A stretch of DNA of 64,000 nucleotides, taken from assembly GCA_039602395.1 (NCBI GenBank), contig JBCNJP010000006.1, forward strand, positions 60,696,429-60,760,428. The letters run 5' to 3'. Every line of letters begins with the position of its first letter. Within the stretch, counting starts at the first letter, position 1. This document shows, in pieces, positions 46,883-58,681 of the stretch. Position numbers and translations under genes: made by a program. Source of the DNA: Deinandra increscens subsp. villosa. Its lineage: Eukaryota > Streptophyta > Magnoliopsida > Asterales > Asteraceae. The notes under the pieces are model-generated. The model was not told the DNA's origin. It searched no databases and was given only the letters and a program-made list of their open reading frames with translations.

Positions 46883-49800
46883 ATGGAAGCTCTTTCAAGC
46901 TCTGTAATCCTCCCTCCGTTTCAACAAACACATTACCCTAAACGTCAGGCGTATCTCCGAACTAACTTTCCCCTCCCGAAAACCACGCATCTCGCCGCCG
47001 CCGCTCGTCAAGCTTCAGGTGACGCCGATGACGATCAACAACAACAACATCTTCATAACGTCTTCGATTTTGCTCCTCAAGAACTGGAGTCGTCTTATTC
47101 GGTACCGATTAAGCTTCTGTTGTTATCTGATTGTGTTATTTAACTGTGAGCTTTTTGTACGTGTTTATAAGCTGCACTGACACTCGTATTGTGTTTGAAA
47201 TGGATTAGTAATTTAGAATGACAATTTATCTAGAAATTTAGATGATAGAATATGAACTAGTATGATAATTTAGTGGTATGGCAGATAAAAAAGGATGACA
47301 ATGATAAAATGTGAAGAGACAGTGAGATAAAAGGTCACTAGTCCTATATTCTTATTTGGCCAAGTTGGAAACCATCAAAATGTTTCATGATTTGAGGCTT
47401 GAAATCAGGGATTAAGGCTAATGATTTCGCTATAAATTGCAAACCAAGTCAGCTCCATATTTGGTCCATTGGTTCATCAGGTCTAAGTTCTAACACACAT
47501 GTAAAGGTTGCGGTTGTTGGCACCAATGAATAGACTCTTGCACCACCTGCTATACTAGCTCAACACTTTTGGTTTCTATGGTCATATATGACTCTTTTAC
47601 AAGTCCAGTAGTAGTAGTGTCCCCCTGTATACACAAATTTATACAGACCGCTCTCTTAATCTTACGTAGTTTCTCGTTCGAAAAGACACACGTAACATCC
47701 ATTTGATAACGTGTACTTTAAGTCTGGCCACTCCACCAGAGCAACTGTTTCATCATGAATCGATAAGTTCCTGTTGACACTATCCTTTGACAACGAATCT
47801 TGCTTTGCTCCTCATCATTATTCCTTATCTATGACTCCATCACATTTGTTTTTGAAGATCCATCCTTATCTATGACTCCATCACATTTGTTTTTGAAGAT
47901 CCATTTTCTTCTGGTTATTGATTTATTTTTAGGTTTTGGAACGAGTCTCCATATTTCTTTCATATTAATCAAGTTCTTGCATGGCATTAATCCAGTTTGG
48001 ATTGGGTTCATCATACTTAGAAACCCAACATATAAGCATTCATTAGTTTTGATACAATTAACTAACATCAGCATATCATATTCTTCTTCTTTTTAAAGTA
48101 GGTTTTCACCATTCAACTTAAAGGAGTCATAACTTTAGTTTTTCTTCTCAATAACTACAAACCTGACTCCTTAAGTCGAGTCAAAATACATTATTCCTAC
48201 ACGAATGATCATTCCATTTGGTTCGCCGGCAGTACTGCCAAGATTATTCCTACCGAAGTTTGTCTTATGTGGTGCAACTTTGAGAACACGACCTCATAAG
48301 ACAAGGGTATTGACTTTTTGAAAGTGATAGCCAACTTTCTTACGGGTGTCAATCATTGAAGTTTCAGATACAAAATACATCACGTTTCTATACAAAATAC
48401 ATCACGTTTCTAGGATTTTTTTTCTTCTTATTTATAAAAGTTTAGCTCCTAAAAATTAATATTTCATTCTCGTTTTTGCAATCACTTATGCAATAATATT
48501 AGTTTCTTTTCTAGAATTGAAAATTTTGTTTTGCAACTTCATTTTGCACCATATAAACAATGAGGCATAAATTATCTGAAGAAAACACTTATGTTAATAA
48601 CCCAAATGGTTGCACTAGAATTGGAAAATGATTGCATTAGAAACGGAAGACGGGAAGACGAAATCCGAACATACACTAATAATAGAAATAGGTTATAGTC
48701 ACCGTTCTAGTGCATAAACAAAGCAAGGGTAACCTCTAAAGTGCCATCCTCAATATGAACATGAGTTTATACACTTGTTTGCACACTTTGTACTCCTACC
48801 CTAGAGTATTACATAGCTCTTTAGGGGGTGTGATTGTAGAAACGGGTTTTAGGGGATTTAAGCCAATATTAGATAAAAAAACATAAAAAATCTTAAGTAT
48901 GTCCACCAACTCACCAAGAATCTTGTAATTGTAGATAATTAGGTGTGGTTACACCCATCAAATATATCTAAGTTGGTTCATGATTAGCAAGGCATTAATG
49001 GTAATGTGTGCCTACGCCACTCTCATACAGGGGCGGATCTATGTAGAGTCCAGTGGGGGGCGAGGCACCCGCTGAGATTCACGCAATTAATTAAGAAATT
49101 TTTAGTTTTTTAAGAAGGCCCCTACTCAAAATACTTGATAGGCCCCTATGACTTGAACAAACAAAGAGAAAAGAGGAGGGAATTAAAGATTTTTGTGGTT
49201 AATTGCCATGGAAAAGTGAAAATTCACAGAGATGGTTTAATGGAAAAATGGTGTTCTGTAGAAGATGAAGTGGTAAATGAAGTGAGAGAAAATGATGAAG
49301 ATGAAAGTGGGACCAAACTGTCGTTTATTACCTTTTCTTTTTTTCTTTCTTCTTTTTTCTTTTTAAGTTTAAAATTAAAGTTTCATATAACTCCTTTAGT
49401 TTAAGTAATGTTCAAAACGTAACTTTTAGTTTGATTTAAACTTAAAATAACGTTAAAGTTATCTTTTCTTACTAGTTTATATTACTATGAGGCTCATACA
49501 TAACAAACTAAAATAACTAGACGAGTAATATGTATCGTTATAACATAACTCAAAGTGGTTTATATATCTATTTATTTTCAGTTTTAATTTGTTTAAAAGA
49601 TGCTTATCAAGTTTATCGTATAATTAGGTAGATGTAAAATTAATATATTTCTCAATTGTCCTATCCTAAAGCCCTTTTCTTAGTGGTTGCGCGTTTAGAC
49701 TATTTTACCTTTATGATTGTCATTATTTGATTCGTTCTTACCGATCAAAGTTTTTTTTTCTTTGCATATTTGGTCGATTTTGACTCAAGCATTTTTTGCC

Positions 49801-52800
49801 CCCGCTGACAGAAAATCCTAGATCCGCCACTGCTCTCATATCATGTCTAATGTCATCATCACACAAACGAATGGTTCACATCTCCTCATCACACTCCTCC
49901 ATCTTAGTTCCTCAATCTCATTTAACTCTAAGGGTGGTCTATCTACTTATAAACACACCTCATTTCCTTATACTACCTATGTACAAGGAAAATTTATAAT
50001 CTTTTAAGAATCAACAATCTCTTAAGGTTTGTAAAGTATCACAATTACCTTGGAAATGGAATGTATAGTTCATTATAGTCAATCTTTTGGTGTTATGAAC
50101 CAAGAGTTTGTCGTCTTGGACAAATTAGATAGGTATAGCTATAAGTGATGGGCTGACAAAGTGAATTTATTGCTAACTGTGTTCAAGATTTTGTATGTTC
50201 TCTAATACGAAGATGGACACCTACTTTTGAGAATCTTGTTTTCTACACATGGGAAGGAAGTATGTGAGAAATAAGTTCATAATTTTGAGAAATAGAGGTT
50301 GCTCCTCAAAGAAAACAAGCCTTGGTTTTAACATGATTAATGTTACCTGTTCAGTAACATGACCCGATCCGACCCATTTAACACTATGAGCTCACTCAGT
50401 TTAAAGGTCACTGAATATTACAAACCATAATGATATCATTCAAGAACGGTCCGTTACATATTCGATACTAAAATCTATTGAATTCTTTATTAGCAATACA
50501 TAACATAGTTTAAAAAAACTAAACTAACATTTATACGAAAACAATCCATACTGCATTTTTTGAACGGGTCCTTTTTGTTCCATATCCTCTAATTAGTTTT
50601 CGACATTTTTTTCCGGTATCCCCATTCTATGTGTTATCCGTTTCTATATACAATACATAAACACACAAAATCACTTTGCAATCATAAATCGCAACTGCCA
50701 AAATCACATTCTTGAACCAAAACCACATTTTGTAAATATGCCACATTCTCGAACCAATATCACATTTCGTAAATATGCCACAATTGCCAAAATCACAATT
50801 TGTAAACATGCCACATTCTTGAACCAAATTACAATTGCCAAAATACTTTGCAATCACATAAATGATAAATCATAAATCGTGTCGGTGGATTAGAGTTTTG
50901 TAAATATGCACATTCTTGAATTAAATACCTTTGCCTCTTTGTGGCTTTGAAGGTCTTGGCTCAAGAATGTGTATGTATTGTAGAGGGAAACCGATAGCAA
51001 AAATAATGTGGATTCTAAAGAAAATGTGGATATTTACTTATGGAGCAGAAATGACTTGTTCAAAATGCATTATGGATTGTTTTCATATTGATGTTATGAT
51101 TTGATTTTAAAACTATGTTACGTATTGTTAGTTAAGACTTCTGTGGGTTTTTTGTATCAAATATGTTACGAATTATTCTTGAATGATATTATTATGGTTA
51201 ATATTTGGTGACCTTTAAATTGGGTGAACTCACCCTATCAAATGGGTCGGGTCGTCTCTTGTAATACATTTACAAACAAGCCTGTGTTCGTGTTTGAAGA
51301 AATGATATGATTAGTTAATCGTGTTGTGACTGACATGGTTAACACGTCTAGACTTGTTTTGTCAGCCCTATCGATGAGAAGTCGATAGCGGAGCTAGGTC
51401 ATGAAGTCTATATTCCATGGAGTAGGGGTGAGCATGCTAAGCAATTAGCCAAACCGTAACCAAAAAAACAAAGCCAATCAAATAACGATTGGTTCAGTTA
51501 AGCATTTTTCTCTAACCAATAGTAATGGTTCTTTTCGGTTATGGTTCTTAGGATAACCACAATAACCAAACTGGACCCATATGTTAACTATCATTTCGTA
51601 AGTGCATGCAATTTAAAAGTATAAATCACTTTGTATAAGTGCATACAATTCATTTGTATAAAACACATCAAGTGTTTCCATTTAGGAGGGTGACCAGGAC
51701 CTATAAGAGAGCTCGGAGAGATAGTGACGCAAAACACTCAGTACAATCATGGTATAACAACAAATAATAGAAGCAATATGTACAAGGATATTGGATTAGG
51801 TTGTTTAATTTGGACAAGAGATGGGCACACTGATTCAAATATGAGTAAATAGACATCTATATGGAAGAAAAAAATAAATAATCTTCCGAAGGTAAATATA
51901 AGGTAGAATTTCAACACATATTGAAGCATCACTTAAAAATTTGGTTGAAATCTTTTACTTTTGTCAAAGCCCATATTTGTATTGAACTTACCCAATTAAG
52001 GCAAGTCCAAAAATGAGCCCGACACCATTTATATGATTAGTCAAAACCGAAAATAACTGAACCGGTCGTTTTTACATTTTCATTAGCCAAAACTTTCGGT
52101 TATATGTTAAAACCGAACCAAACCGAATTGTGCACACAAAAGTCATGAAGAACCTGAAATTACTCTCTATCTTTTTTGTTGAAATCTATTAGGTTGGGCC
52201 AATCACAGGAAAAGTATTAGCTTCCTGAAAGGATTTTCCAAAGAAATTGATGTATTAGTGATGAGTCAAAAAGATTACTCGTTAGATGACATCTTAAAGC
52301 ATCTCCGAAACGAAGCTGTTGTTTGATCCTAGACCTGTTGTGTTTTTCTGTGATTCTGTCTTCTGATTTGATCTTCAAGGTTTTGTGTTTTTGGGACATT
52401 GATAGGTTTTGTGTTTTGATACAGCAATAAGCAGTTTCAAGAGTTTTTAAGACTGCTTATCCAAACTACTTATCTGATTATTTGACTGAAATACACGGTT
52501 TTGAAATTTGAATAAACGACTTGCTCCTTAAGCTATTGAAATGATGCGTAAACATATGACATTCACAACATAAATAAAGTAACATTGATTTGATGAGATT
52601 TGGTTCATGGAGTGGACACTTTAAATGACTGTTTTTTATGAACTCTTTCATATTATGAAGGGTGATTCAGGTCAAATTCGTAGCAACAAGGACATAAATA
52701 CAGACACACATGAAGTCAGGCCCACGGGTGGCAGTAGAGCTGGTCTTTTCAGAACCCCAATATCAGGGGGAGTGCAGAGTGCAACTTCTGTTAATGACCT

Positions 52801-55800
52801 ACCTAAACCAGCGTTGGCAGTCCGTAATCTAATGGAACAGGTCATACACATATGGTCTGATATGTTTATTTGTTTTTGACTTACTATTCATATGTTTAAT
52901 TTCTGATATCCCTGTTATATTTAAGGCTAGGTCTGCTCATCTGTGTACTGTAATGTCCCCAATGCACCAACAAAATGAAGGTTACCCTTTTGGTTCACTG
53001 GTAGATTTTGCACCAGACGCAATGGGACGTAAGTTTCTGTTTCATTTATGATCACAACAAGAACTTGTACAAGATATAATAAATTCTGAAATGTACTTTT
53101 CATATTTTTCTTCCAGATCCCATATTTTCCTTTTCACAGCTGGGTATACACACTCGGAATCTATTAGCGGATCCAAGGTGTACCCTAGTGGTGCAGGTAC
53201 TAATCTTTTGTTGCGCACAATAATAGCTTTTAAGCTGGTCTTCAATGGTAGCTCCTTTTGTAGATACCTGGATGGAGTGGTTTGTCAAATGCAAGGGTTA
53301 CTATTTTTGGTGATGTTTTCCCCCTTCCTGAAGGTCATCATCAGGTGATTCATTTTCAAACATATGAACCTTTTTATTAATAGTATATATATAGTATAGG
53401 GTAGTTTAGAAAGTAGAAAAGATTATGAATCATTGATTTTTAGAATAGATGGATGAGATGGTGCCACATGACACATGTGCCATTTAAAATAGTAGGGTAG
53501 GATAAGGTAGAAGCACCAATTTAGCTCAACATGCAAGTCACATGTTGTTTCCCCCCTTTTGATAAACCTCCTGTAACTTTTTTATATGTCGTTATTTTCT
53601 AGAAAAATTATACCAAAAAGCGAGCATTTTTTAATCTTTAATATGAGTTGAGTCTTGATGTATATATATATATGTTCTAAAAAAACATATTTTTAAGCTT
53701 TAATCTGGGTGTTTGTAGTTTGTACATGGCGTTTTACTTTTTTTGTACATTGTGTTTTAGAATTTGTTGATAGCGTTTTACACTTATAGCCTTTTGTACA
53801 TGCGTTGAACAAAGAATAAAAACACACTATTGTAAATTAAAACACACTTTTGTAAAATTAAAACTCACTATTGTAAAATGTTAAATCTAAACTCACTATT
53901 GTAAAAGTTAAAACTCACTATTGTAAAATGTTAAAACTGAACTCACTGTTGTAAAAGTTAAAACTCACTATTGTAAAATGTTAAAACTAAACTCACTGTT
54001 GTAGATGTTAAACTCACTATTGTAAAATATCAAAACTCTTTGTTATACGCACCAAGTTTTGTACAATTTGAAAAAAAAGAAGCTTTTTTTCTCCAAAAAA
54101 AATATAGCAATATCATACTAATATTAAAGGTAAAAATGCCCGATTTTATGGTGCAATTTAAAGAAAATAATGTATGATAAAGTTACGGATGTTTAAAAAA
54201 AATAGGGGGAAGTGGCATGTGAGTCGTATGTGCACACTTTATTTTTTATTTTGGATGTGTATACCCTTTTCATAGCTGACATGTGGCTACCATCCTATGA
54301 CTTTCTAGACTTTCTACACTTTGATGAATTTCTAGCCTAAGACCAAACGTAATGGGCGCCATAAGCCTTCATTAACGCCCATAGCGCCGGGCACACCGCC
54401 CTCGGGGCGCTATGGGTTCCAAATTCCTTCAAGGCGCCATCTCCATCACGCCTCCCCCACACACCTTCTTGAAATATGATTGGACCAGAGGGTGTTTTGA
54501 AGATTTATAATAAATTCTAATAATGAGAGAGGGGTTATGACTACACACCTCAAGGCTTAAGGGGGGCTTTGACTGGACTGCCACGTGTCGCATAACGCCC
54601 ATCGAGGGGGTTATGACTACACATAGCCTAACTAGAGGGAGAGGGAGAGGCCTGTTCAATATGGAATCAATTTTAAGCAGAGATCCACATAAACACTTGG
54701 ATCTATTGCTTTAACTGTGATACATAAGACGATTATGCGTCATAACTTCTCTCTTTTTGTCTCCCACTATATCTGGTTGGCACTACGTATAACTGCTTAT
54801 GCGGTTCTCTGTTTAAATTTGGTTGTGTATTGAATGAATCCCATATATATATCATGTAATATTAATTGGAATTCCATGATTTTAATTTTGTAATTATCCA
54901 GGAATGGGCGCATAAGCAGTATATAGCAAAACACCCACAGGCACCTTCACAGCAGTGGGGAAACTTCTACTACTTTAGGATGCAGAATATAAGGTTCTGT
55001 TTTCTTTAAAAAAAAATATTTACTATGTAGAAGCTTATACCAGTGATCTGCTTTTAGGTTTATTTATTCCAAATTCCAAAATAACGTCAGTTTATTCGTT
55101 TGAAGCAGTGATATATATTTTATTGGAGGTTTTGGTACTGTTGCGTGGGTTAATGTCAAGGAATATGAATCTCTTCAACCTGATGAGATTGCTGTTAATG
55201 GTAGTGAGCAGAACATGAAGGTTAGGGCGTTGAGCTTTTGTTGGTTTTGCAGTTGAACTTTCCGGTTTATATAGTTATAATTATAATTAAAAAAATTAAT
55301 AATGGCAGGAGCTGAATATGATGTTTTCCAAGCCTCTAAAAGAGTTATTTTCATTGGAGAGTGAGGTGGATGATGCCTCTTTGATTTCAGTTGATAGCAA
55401 GGGAGCCGATATTCGTGTCCGTAATGGTGCAGAGGTAGGACATGTTTTAATGTGGCGTTTGCATTGCATTCTGAAAGTGATTATCTAGTTATTGTATTTT
55501 TCAAGTCACATATGACCTTGGTTTTTAAAAAACGTGTCGCAAAAAACGTGCATGCGACACGTTGCTCAATGTACAACCAAAAGCCGTATCTATCTCTCAT
55601 ATGTTTAACTTTTTTTACTTACAGATCCTTTCATAAGTAAACCAATCATAATCGCTTAATCATTTTGGTCGTTCTTACATATCGGTCTCATCAAGACCAT
55701 AATATTGACCACATTTGACCTGCTTGATGTGCACTTTATATAAGTAGATATATAATATGTTTCTTACTAACTATAGTTTGACTATTTAGGGGCCAAATAA

Positions 55801-55938
55801 TAAAATTTATTATATTTGCAGTTTAACATACAGAGATTGGTATTTGAAGAATGGGATGGGATTAAAACTGTGGAGGAAGCCAAATCAGCACTGTGGAACT
55901 TGGTAAATAGAGGTGGTGCCTACAAAGTTCACAGGTGA
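46883..55938 (+). CDS. Chloroplast HugZ-like / PPOX split-barrel FMN-binding protein
   Basis: Coding exons 46883-47101, 52661-52840, 52926-53028, 53117-53196, 53264-53344, 54902-54993, 55109-55220, 55309-55434 and 55822-55938 give 369 aa with consistent phases. The N-terminus (M-E-A-L-S-S-S-V-I-L-P-P...) looks like a plastid transit peptide. Split-barrel core: A-H-L-C-T-V-M-S, G-Y-P-F-G-S-L-V-D-F-A, T-R-N-L-L-A-D-P-R-C-T-L, I-P-G-W-S-G-L-S-N-A-R, W-G-N-F-Y-Y-F-R-M and I-Y-F-I-G-G-F-G. It ends with a DUF2470-like tail and V-H-R-stop. It matches the plant At3g03890 (HOZ) family, dimeric split-barrel proteins tied to haem metabolism; whether it degrades haem cannot be told from sequence. Intron 1 is 5.56 kb and filled with transposons. 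The KH gene lies upstream in opposite orientation. Confidence 0.93.
47102..47459. other. 5' part of intron 1, HugZ-like gene
   Basis: Non-coding and AT-rich; no repeat recognised. Confidence 0.5.
47460..48400 (-). pseudogene. copia remnant inside intron 1
   Basis: Minus-strand bases around 47990-47840 read W-R-L-V-P-K-P-K-N-K-S-I-T then K-W-I-F-K-N-K, the start of a copia reverse transcriptase. Weaker traces of reverse transcriptase lie to the left and of the linker to the right. A 41-bp direct duplication is at 47824-47905. Orientation is opposite to the host gene. Confidence 0.75.
49028..49832. mobile_element. hAT-type non-autonomous element, 805 bp, in intron 1
   Basis: CAGGGGCGGATCTATGTAG at the left and GATCCGCCACTG at the right (inverted, two mismatches), with a perfect 8-bp duplication CTCTCATA (49020-49027 and 49833-49840). 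Ends starting CAGTGGCGGA are typical of plant hAT elements. No transposase. The ORF at 49135-49404 is within it and is not recognised. Confidence 0.88.
50145..51372. mobile_element. Putative long inverted-repeat element in intron 1
   Basis: TGGGCTGACAAAG at the left and TTTTGTCAGCCCTA at the right are inverted. Inner segments ACCCGATCCGACCCATTT with TTTAAAGGTCACTGAATATT pair with AATATTTGGTGACCTTTAAA and AAATGGGTCGGGTCG. Target duplication not fixed. An imperfect repeat of CACATTCTTGAACCAA / TTTGTAAATATGCCACA lies at 50695-50850. Confidence 0.5.
51424..52137. mobile_element. MITE-like element with AACCGAA repeats in intron 1
   Basis: Starts TAGGGGTGAGCATGC and ends near AACCGAATTGTGCACAC, with AACCAAT/AACCGAA blocks and inverted counterparts inside. 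The class resembles the 38180 element but the ends are not exact. Confidence 0.45.
53390..54340. mobile_element. MITE-like insert in intron 5 with tandem repeats
   Basis: TAGTTTAGAAAGTAGAAAAG...ATGGTGCCACATG at the left is loosely inverted at the right (CATGTGGCTACCATCCTATG...CTTTCTACACTTTG). 53835-54035 is a tandem array of AACTCACTATTGTAAAAGTT/ATGTTAAA units, about eight copies. Boundaries are approximate. Confidence 0.5.
54341..54645. mobile_element. GC-rich MITE-like block in intron 5
   Basis: AACGTAATGGGCGCC at the left is echoed in inverted form by GCATAACGCCCATCG at the right. GGCGCTATGGG and GGCGCCAT motifs recur. It is much more GC-rich than its surroundings. Confidence 0.45.
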
Positions 55939-57655
55939 CAAAGATATACTTACATGTAGCAACACTAAATTTGTTTTTTTTTTCTGTTGGGATTTAAATT
56001 AATATTTAAATGTAGATTCTTAATAAGGTTAGATAGAAAGGTTTTGGATTAATAATCCCATTTTATTCGGCTAAATTTGCATCAAATGATTTGATAATTT
56101 TTTCCCAGTAGGCTATAGCAAAAGGTTTGTAGCCTAGCAGTACCATGATGTGTAGTTAAAGTTTTTATTTTCACGTTGTTAAGGGTTTCGGTTATATGAT
56201 AGACATTGATGTAATTTTAAGAATAAGTTTGGTAAATGAGTCGGTTAGCCATCATATAAAGAACTAGGCTTGGGCAAAATCAACTAGTAAATATAATTTG
56301 GGTCAGTATGAGTCATTTTTCTATAAAAACTAAAAAAAAAAAAGAGAGAGATAGTGGGTCAGGATATATCATCAATCCCACCCGCTTAATCGCTGCGTAG
56401 CCTCTTGTTAACGACACCTAGTTCTTGTCTTCTTGATCAATCAAGGACTATCACGATTGAAGCAACAATATCGAATATCCAGATAACTTATCATAGTGAT
56501 GTTATGGTGATCACTGGCAATGGATTGGGTTCTATTTAGTTAAACAGGCAAAATAAACGGGTGAAGATGAAGACTAAAGAGGCTGGGTGACCCCTAGTCA
56601 AGTTAGTCTCTACGAAACATCAAGTCATTTTGTATTATATTTAGAATTGGTCAATTCACCATTGGAGCTTCATGAAGAACATGAAGTTGTGAAATTTCCG
56701 TAACTTGCTATAGCTTCATGAGAACATGCCAAATCTGCTGGAATCGATCAATAGCACAAACACAATGGAATTGATGCTCATTTTTTGATCCAAAGTCGTG
56801 AAAAATAACTTTGATGCTCTTGTTCATCATCATAACATGTTTAAAACCTAAGCAATTTGAATTTGTCTTGTTCGGTTTTTCGTCACGAGTTCATAGCAAC
56901 TTACGGATTGAACTATCATCAAGATTTGAAAAAGTTATGGTGGATCTCAAAGATTGTGATTGAAAAAAATGGATCAATGATGATGGATTCACATCAGATG
57001 TCACGCCATCAAAAAGTTATCCACATCAGACGTCACGTCATCAAAAAGTTAACATTGTTAACTTTTTTAACGACGGGTCCAGTGTAAATAAATAGGGTGA
57101 AACCTGGGGACCGGTAGGAGGAATTTTGAAATGTGAGATTATTATTTGCCAATTCGGTACAAAACACAATATCTGTTATAGAAAAGTCCTGTTAAGTCCA
57201 AATTTATTTTTGTCGTTTTAACTATGATACAACTTTGTCCAACCACAGAGCTTCTTTAACGAAGTTAAAAGACAAAAATACCCCTGGACTTAAAGAACTT
57301 CTTTAACGGGGTTAGTGTTTTATACTGAATTTGCAATAAACTGATACCAAAGAGCACCATATGTAAACAAGTTCTATTTTGAAGTTTCTGTAATTTTTTC
57401 CAAAGCTCAGGGATCAAAGTTGTAATTTACTCGAATATCAAATACATACAATTTTAATATTTTCACTTTTATGGCAAATTTTAGTCTTGTTAATCTTTAC
57501 CACTCCATGATTTATCTATACACCTCTCTCTCCAAAGTCCATCTTGCTTCTTAAACTTGATTGGGAGATTGGTCGGATATTGTTACCTATCACGTTATGA
57601 TTGTATTCTTACATATAAATCGTTTTTTATTGATGTTTATGGCGTTTTGGTTATC
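55939..57655. other. Spacer with MULE-related remnant
   Basis: 55939-56150 should hold the 3' UTR of the HugZ-like gene. 57005-57165 resembles the 3' terminal repeat of the MULE ending at 18282 (GTTAACTTTTTTAACGACGGG, GATTATTATTTGCCAATTC), a degraded relative. No gene recognised. Confidence 0.5.
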
Positions 57656-58473
57656 GGGTAAAGTTCTAGTACAAACCAATATTATTGTAAGAACTTAAGA
57701 ACTAATGTAAGAACCATTAAATTTCAATTGAATGAATGTTATTTAGATAAATTTTTATGCTTCTTCTTTTTTCCTTCATGTCTATACACATGATGGCAAC
57801 TTAACGACCTAAAAAAATAAAAAACTAAACAAAAATCGTTTTTTTTTGTAAGTCCGACTATGTTGCATATATGCAACATATGAAAACATATAATGTTGCA
57901 CATATGCAACATATGAAACATATAATGTTGCATATATGCAACATGGTATATTGCATATAAAACATATGAAACATACCATGTTGCACATATGAAACATATA
58001 ATGTTGCATTTATGTAACATGGTATGTTGCATATATGCAACATATGAAACATACCATGTTGCATATATGTAGCATTGTATGTAGCATTGTATGCAACATA
58101 TGAAACATATATGTTGCAATGTTGCATATATGCAACATGGTATGTTTTATATGTTACATATATGCAACATGATATATTTTATATGTTACATATATGCAAC
58201 ATAGTCAGACAGGCAAAAAAAAAAAACAAAAAAAAAACTTTATTTTAAGTCATCGGGTGGATATGGGTGGGATATATGTGAAATTAAATTAAAAAATATC
58301 AAATTACCCAAAAAAACTTTATTTGAAATAATTTTCCTTTAGTTCTTACAAGTTTGATCAATAGAATGTAGTGGATGAATTAAAAAGAAATGACAAAATT
58401 ACTTAATTATCCCTCATTTAAGTTGGTTCTTAAGTTCTTACAATAGATAATGGTTCTTAGATGAACTTTACCC
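57656..58473. mobile_element. Mutator-type MITE, 818 bp, carrying a palindromic minisatellite
   Basis: GGGTAAAGTTC at the left and GAACTTTACCC at the right, with inner GTAAGAACTTAAGAACTAATG / AGTTGGTTCTTAAGTTCTTAC. A perfect 10-bp duplication TTTGGTTATC flanks it (57646-57655 and 58474-58483). TIRs of this sort and a 9-11-bp duplication fit the Mutator superfamily. Confidence 0.85.
57858..58205. repeat. Minisatellite of ATGTTGCATATATGCAACAT palindromes
   Basis: An array of the self-complementary 20-mer and variants, separated by ATGAAACATATA-type linkers, with unit length about 40 bp. Open frames over it encode only repeats rich in Cys, Tyr and Ile and are not genes. Confidence 0.92.
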
Positions 58474-58648
58474 TTTGGTTATCTTCATAAACCACTCTTA
58501 ATCATGTTCATGTTTCATTAAAGTTTGTCATTTATGTTGTTCATGTTCTCCTAATCAAGTCATATTCTTCCACTTTTTAGGTTAGATATATTTAAGCCTC
58601 GGTTGTAAAGATTGAAACGTTGTTATTAGTTGATTCTTTATATGTATA

Positions 58649-58681
58649 CTAGGTTAGTAACCCGTGTATTACACGAGTTGA
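58649..58681 (-). mobile_element. Helitron-like 3' terminus (minus strand)
   Basis: The minus strand reads AACTCGTGTAATACACGGGT (hairpin), then TACTAACCTAG followed by T. A hairpin a few bases before CTAG|T is the Helitron 3' hallmark. The element would extend to the right. Confidence 0.6.

Noticed and set aside
53042..53348. ORFs on both strands around 53.1-53.3 kb
   Set aside because: They run through exons 4-5 of the HugZ-like gene and the introns between in the wrong frame or strand.
57739..58127. Overlapping minus-strand ORFs rich in Cys/Tyr/Ile that look like a membrane or metal-binding protein
   Set aside because: They are translations of the ATGTTGCATATATGCAACAT array.
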